Assembly: GCA_002686955.1 (NCBI GenBank)
Contig: NYZA01000032.1
Coordinates: forward strand, 1 to 17,936
Source: Gemmatimonadota bacterium
GTDB lineage: Bacteria; GCA-2686955
Direction of reading: 5' to 3'
DNA: 17,936 nucleotides
A model generated the notes under the pieces. That model saw nothing but the letters and a program-made list of their open reading frames with translations, was not told the DNA's origin and ran no database searches. Each line of letters begins with the position of its first letter. Position 1 is the stretch's first letter. Shown here piece by piece: positions 14,521 to 17,936 of the stretch. The position numbers and the translations under genes are program-made.

Positions 14521-15302
14521 TCCCCGAGATTCTCGCTCTCGAACTCATCGTCGTCGAGCTTCGCGCCCAACCGCCGCTCCTGCCAGGTCAGGATCGATCG
14601 TTTCGCGGTCTGGTGGTTCTCCACATCGATCCTGCCGGGGCGGAACCACCGCCCGTATCTACCGTAATCGGAAAAGAGCATGGTCTTCAGTAGCTCGTTC
14701 TTGCGATCGTAGAACTCGATCTTGATCGGCGCGTGATACTCCTGATCGGTCCAGACGATCTGTCGCCTGTAGCCGGAACGCTCGTCTCTCGGTACCTGCT
14801 CCGTCACCCACGTCGCACGCCCCTCGATCATCTCGTCACGTAGATAGCCGTGTTCGTACTTCTCGACCTCTCGACTCCCCAGATCTTCGAAGGCGAACTC
14901 GCTGCCCATGAATGCACCTGATCTGCTACGCGAGCTGATCCGCCTGACCCGGTGTAGCGATGGAAGGTACAGCCACTGGTCATCGTCTCTCTCCAAATGC
15001 CCCCAAGTGAGCAGGCGTGTGCCCTTCACATCGGCCGGCCATTCGAAGGTCATCACGGATTGATCACCGTCGCCCTCCGTCTCTCTCATCTTGGTGCTCA
15101 TCCGCCGGACCATCCGGTCACCCCGAGCGTTGATCAAGACCATTTCCATCCGCGAGATCTCGCTCTCGTAGCCCGCGTTGAAGCGGTCGACCTCTGTGGC
15201 GATCTCGAGTCCCCGGCTCTCTGGCGCAGGCGTCTGGGCGCAGGCGACATCGAGCAGGATTGATGCTTGAACGCAGAGAAGGGCCGGCAACGTGCGGGTC
15301 AT
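14517..15302 (-). CDS. LolA-like periplasmic 'outer membrane lipoprotein-sorting' protein
   Basis: The 261-aa product has a signal peptide (about 1-22) and the clear family pattern of PF17131-type LolA-like proteins. The markers are VKGTRLLTWGHLERDDDQWLY (from about 92), LPSLHRVRRISSRSRSGAFMGS, EFAFEDLGSREVEKY, then WTDQEYHAPIKIEFYDRKNELLKTM and the closing ENHQTAKRSILTW. These proteins are usually encoded next to HAE3 RND permeases and DUF1302-type barrels. They are thought to carry a lipid or other hydrophobe through the periplasm, rather than lipoproteins as LolA does. Here the gene is followed with a 4-base overlap by the barrel gene and preceded by a FadL-type gene 14 bases away. Length and motifs are complete. 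Confidence 0.88.
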   Translation of the reverse strand: MTRTLPALLCVQASILLDVACAQTPAPESRGLEIATEVDRFNAGYESEISRMEMVLINARGDRMVRRMSTKMRETEGDGDQSVMTFEWPADVKGTRLLTWGHLERDDDQWLYLPSLHRVRRISSRSRSGAFMGSEFAFEDLGSREVEKYEHGYLRDEMIEGRATWVTEQVPRDERSGYRRQIVWTDQEYHAPIKIEFYDRKNELLKTMLFSDYGRYGRWFRPGRIDVENHQTAKRSILTWQERRLGAKLDDDEFESENLGD

Positions 15303-15316
15303 GTCGATTCTCGATC

Positions 15317-16675
15317 CTATTGCCGGTATCTCAATCCAGCGATCACGATATTGTAAGCGGCGCTATAGCGCCCGTTGGCGACTTGAGTTGTTTCGAAAGG
15401 CCCCAATGCTACGGCTTCGGGCCGCAACACCGAATCCTCCACGATCACATCATCTTGGAGGAAATGGGCGGCCGCGAGCTCGAAGCTCCAATGATCGCCT
15501 AGTCCGTACGACAACCCGCCAGTGAGACCGATACGATTGTTGTCTGGCGTGCCTACGTTGTAGGTCTTGGTAGGTACTGACGGTGTCTCGTAGAAGACGC
15601 CCGCGCGCCATCCAAGGCGATTGCCTGGAGGATGATAACGGACCCCCAACCGAATCGACCACGCATCGTCGAGCAGCTGCGGCAGAGCGACCGTCGCGAG
15701 CTCCTCTGTCATGGCGGAGCTATCGGCCTCGTCAGCGCCGATTCGCACGACGATGTTCGTGGGTTCCAGGCGCAGACTGTCGGCGACACTCCACAGCTCG
15801 ACATGAAAGGCGCTCTCGATCCAGACGCCTTCCGACAGTTCGTATGCCACGCCGCTGCGCAGCAGCCATGGCAGCTCCAGCTCGAATCGGGCGGAATCGC
15901 CTTCGATGGTCAGGCCGAACATGTTGGCGATATCCGGCATGTCGAGATACAGATTAATGTCGTCTCTATCGCGCACGGGGCTCTGCGCCGAAGCCGCGAT
16001 CCGGAATCGTTCCGCCGGCACCCAAGTCACGCCGGCATTCCAGGTATAGTCGATGCCGAATGAGTCTAGCGTGGCGTCGATATCTTGCCCGAGCAAAGAA
16101 AAAGGCGAGAGCAGTTTGAAGCGGGCTCGCAGCCCCAACGCGACGGCCTGCGCTCCGGCACCGATCCGCAGCCAGGAAGAGGGGCTCCAGGACAGGGCTC
16201 CTCCAAGATAGTACGTGAAGCTCGTATTGTCGACGAAAGTGTAGCGCGTCGGGCCGTCGGGATCGTAGCGAAACCGGCCCTGATACGGACTGAATGTGCC
16301 GGCGGCGACAGCCCAGTCCCCCACATCCCAAACGCCTGCCAGAGTTGGAATGAAGACAGGGCCGTGGATGTTCTTGGCGGGCGCATGATCGAACGACCTG
16401 GAGTTCTCCAGATCAAGGAAACCGGTGGGCTCACGATAGAAAGTATGTAGCGTGTGAACCCCGGCCACATCGACCGCGAAATGGCGCCCCTCGCCAAGGT
16501 CGACCAGGTTGGCCGGGTTGTGCCAGATCGCGGTCGGGTCGATTCCGGCGGCCACGAATGCACCACCCGACCCGAGCGCCTGCGTGCCGTTGGATGGCAC
16601 ATAGTAGCCCGAAGCAGCCGAGCGCGAGGGCGCGGCGCATATCAGGGCGAGGCCGATCCAGAGAAGCACTATCAT
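15317..16675 (-). CDS. FadL/OmpP1-family outer-membrane hydrophobe transporter
   Basis: The 452-aa product has a signal peptide (1-20). The mature N terminus SGYYVPSNGTQALGSGGAFVAA, with DPTAIWHNPANL soon after (about 46-57), is the hatch-domain signature of the FadL family ('G-GGA...D-sA...NPAgl'). The rest alternates beta strands and loops, including LSWSPSSWLRIGAGAQ, RIAASAQSPV and WSIRLGVRYHPPG, as in a 14-strand barrel. FadL proteins let long-chain fatty acids and other hydrophobic compounds (toluene, steroids in some bacteria) cross the outer membrane by lateral diffusion. The ATG at 16675 has GGGGGA 5-6 bases upstream. It is the first gene of the six-gene operon. No promoter is evident in the 62 bp (16676-16737) to the kinase gene, so transcription may start further upstream. 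Confidence 0.88.
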   Translation of the reverse strand: MIVLLWIGLALICAAPSRSAASGYYVPSNGTQALGSGGAFVAAGIDPTAIWHNPANLVDLGEGRHFAVDVAGVHTLHTFYREPTGFLDLENSRSFDHAPAKNIHGPVFIPTLAGVWDVGDWAVAAGTFSPYQGRFRYDPDGPTRYTFVDNTSFTYYLGGALSWSPSSWLRIGAGAQAVALGLRARFKLLSPFSLLGQDIDATLDSFGIDYTWNAGVTWVPAERFRIAASAQSPVRDRDDINLYLDMPDIANMFGLTIEGDSARFELELPWLLRSGVAYELSEGVWIESAFHVELWSVADSLRLEPTNIVVRIGADEADSSAMTEELATVALPQLLDDAWSIRLGVRYHPPGNRLGWRAGVFYETPSVPTKTYNVGTPDNNRIGLTGGLSYGLGDHWSFELAAAHFLQDDVIVEDSVLRPEAVALGPFETTQVANGRYSAAYNIVIAGLRYRQ

Positions 16676-16737
16676 GTCGATCCCCCGACGGGTGGTGGGC
16701 TGGACGCGGGGATCGTAGCCGGTCGGGCGATCGATCT

Positions 16738-17936
16738 CTAGTCGATCCAGCGCTGTAGCAGTGCTTCCAGCTCGTCGCTCGTGAAGGGCTTGCTCAGATA
16801 GTCGTCCATGTCGGCTGCCAGCGCGCGCTCTCGATCTTCAGAGGTTGCGCCCGCGGTCAGAGCGAGAATGGGGATGCGGCCGGCCTCCATGGCGCGAATC
16901 CGGCGGGTCGCCGCGAGTCCGTCGAGAACCGGCATCTGGCAGTCCATGAGCACCGCGTCGAAAATTTGCTCCTGAATCGCTTGAATCGCCTGCTCCCCAT
17001 CTCCTACGACGTGCGATTCATAGCCGAGCTTGGTCAATAGGCCGACCGCGACCCGTTGGTTGATAGCGTTGTCTTCGGCGACCAGAACTCGTCCGCGGCG
17101 CGCCGCTTCGCTCGCTGCCGTGCGCTCACGCGGGGAGACCGTGATCGGCTCCGCTTCAGCGCAAAGTAAGGAGATCAGCGTCGACGCCAGATGCTCGCGG
17201 CGAACCGGCTTTCGCAGATAGGCGAGGATTCCGCCGTGGCGAGCAAGATCCCGGTTCCGCGCGGTTCCGGCCGATGTGAGCATCAAGCACTTCGTGCGTG
17301 CGATCGCGGGGTCGGACTGGATACGTGTTGCGAGCTCGATGCCGTCCATGTCGGGCATGCAGTGGTCGAGCAGTGCCAGCTCGAATGAACAGGAGTCGGC
17401 CGCGCCGGCGCGCAAGGCGCGCAGGGCATCGGGTCCGGACGCGGCGGTGTGAACGAACAGTCCCCAGCGCCGCAGCAGGGTCTCCAGAATCGTTCGGTTC
17501 GTGGCGTTGTCATCGACGATCAAGGCGCGGAGCCCTTCGAGCTGCTCCACTCCGCGCGGGTGGGGCCGTGGCCCCCCAGAAACCTCGAAGACCGCCGTGA
17601 ACCAGAAGCGGCTCCCTGATCCCGGCTCGCTCTCGGCGCCGATTCGCCCTCCCATCAACTCCACTAGGCGTTTGGCGATCGAGAGGCCCAATCCAGTGCC
17701 GCCGAAGCGACGGGTCGTCGAGCCGTCGGCCTGGGCAAACGCCTCGAATATCTGGTCGAGGTCGGCGGCCGCGATGCCGATCCCCGTGTCTCGCACCTCG
17801 AAGAGGAACTCGCTACCGCTCTCTGTCGACCCTGTTTCAGTGCACGAAATGCACACTTCGCCGCCCGGCTCGGTGAATTTGAGCGCGTTGCCGACCAGAT
17901 TCAGCAGTACTTGTCGCAGCCGAATCGGATCGCCCC
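16738..17936 (-). CDS. hybrid histidine kinase, C-terminal part (cut by the right edge)
   Basis: The visible 398 residues are open to the window edge, so the N-terminal sensor and the phosphoacceptor His domain lie outside. The fragment starts inside the HATPase domain at the N box GDPIRLRQVLLNLVGNALKF, followed by DTGIGI (49-54), FEAFAQAD (63-70) and GGTGLGLS (78-85). Two receiver domains follow. Receiver 1 has VDDN, phospho-Asp D190 (LLDHCMPDMDG), MLTSAG and LRKP. Receiver 2 has AEDN, D331 (LMDCQMPVLDG), LTAGA and LSKP. Both look competent. No HPt domain follows; the protein ends RWID, so a separate HPt or response regulator is expected. The architecture is that of BarA/RpfC-type kinases. 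It is on the same strand as and 62 bp upstream of the FadL gene; whether it controls that operon is unknown. Confidence 0.92.
   Translation of the reverse strand, partial: GDPIRLRQVLLNLVGNALKFTEPGGEVCISCTETGSTESGSEFLFEVRDTGIGIAAADLDQIFEAFAQADGSTTRRFGGTGLGLSIAKRLVELMGGRIGAESEPGSGSRFWFTAVFEVSGGPRPHPRGVEQLEGLRALIVDDNATNRTILETLLRRWGLFVHTAASGPDALRALRAGAADSCSFELALLDHCMPDMDGIELATRIQSDPAIARTKCLMLTSAGTARNRDLARHGGILAYLRKPVRREHLASTLISLLCAEAEPITVSPRERTAASEAARRGRVLVAEDNAINQRVAVGLLTKLGYESHVVGDGEQAIQAIQEQIFDAVLMDCQMPVLDGLAATRRIRAMEAGRIPILALTAGATSEDRERALAADMDDYLSKPFTSDELEALLQRWID

Overview
The window looks like chromosomal DNA from a GC-rich Gram-negative bacterium. The evidence is several exported beta-barrel and periplasmic proteins, an RND permease and a hybrid histidine kinase. 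The mix of secreted beta-helix proteins, an HAE3-type RND permease with a LolA-like partner and PRISE/HpnA-like SDRs resembles what is seen in deltaproteobacterial-type lineages (Myxococcota and relatives). That placement is an inference; there is no rRNA or other phylogenetic marker here. I saw no tRNA, rRNA, CRISPR array or insertion sequence.

Region 1 (1-5278, minus strand) is a tightly packed four-gene operon of exported proteins. Two small paralogous proteins (151 and 145 aa) of a family I do not recognise come first, then a cysteine-rich 823-aa parallel beta-helix protein, then a 576-aa beta-helix protein with twelve Gly-rich coils. Under the 3' end of the last gene, on the opposite strand, lies a fragment of a lamin-tail domain, apparently a gene relic.

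Region 2 (5382-7714) holds two convergent toxin-antitoxin modules. The first is a Phd/YefM antitoxin with a PIN (VapC-like) toxin on the plus strand. Its promoter has a perfect 18-bp palindrome between the -35 and -10 boxes and a predicted start of transcription on the antitoxin ATG. The second is an AbiEi/AbiEii type IV module on the minus strand, with an inverted repeat in the same position relative to its putative promoter.

Region 3 (8010-16675) is mostly a six-gene minus-strand operon. In transcription order it encodes a FadL-family outer-membrane protein, a LolA-like periplasmic protein, a second outer-membrane beta-barrel, a 12-TM HAE3-type RND permease, a PRISE-family (progesterone 5-beta-reductase/iridoid synthase-like) SDR and an HpnA/3-beta-HSD-like SDR. 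Together they could move a hydrophobic molecule across the envelope and carry out redox chemistry on it; a steroid or other terpenoid enone is the most attractive guess. A separate exported LolA-fold-like gene converges on this operon, and a stem-loop fills the gap between them.

Region 4 (16738-17936) is the 3' part of a hybrid histidine kinase (HATPase, two receiver domains) that continues beyond the right edge. It lies 62 bp upstream of the FadL gene on the same strand.

Intergenic space is otherwise short. The only gene-free stretches of note are 1-111, 5279-5381, 6049-6161 and 7676-8009; what they hold is noted in the features.
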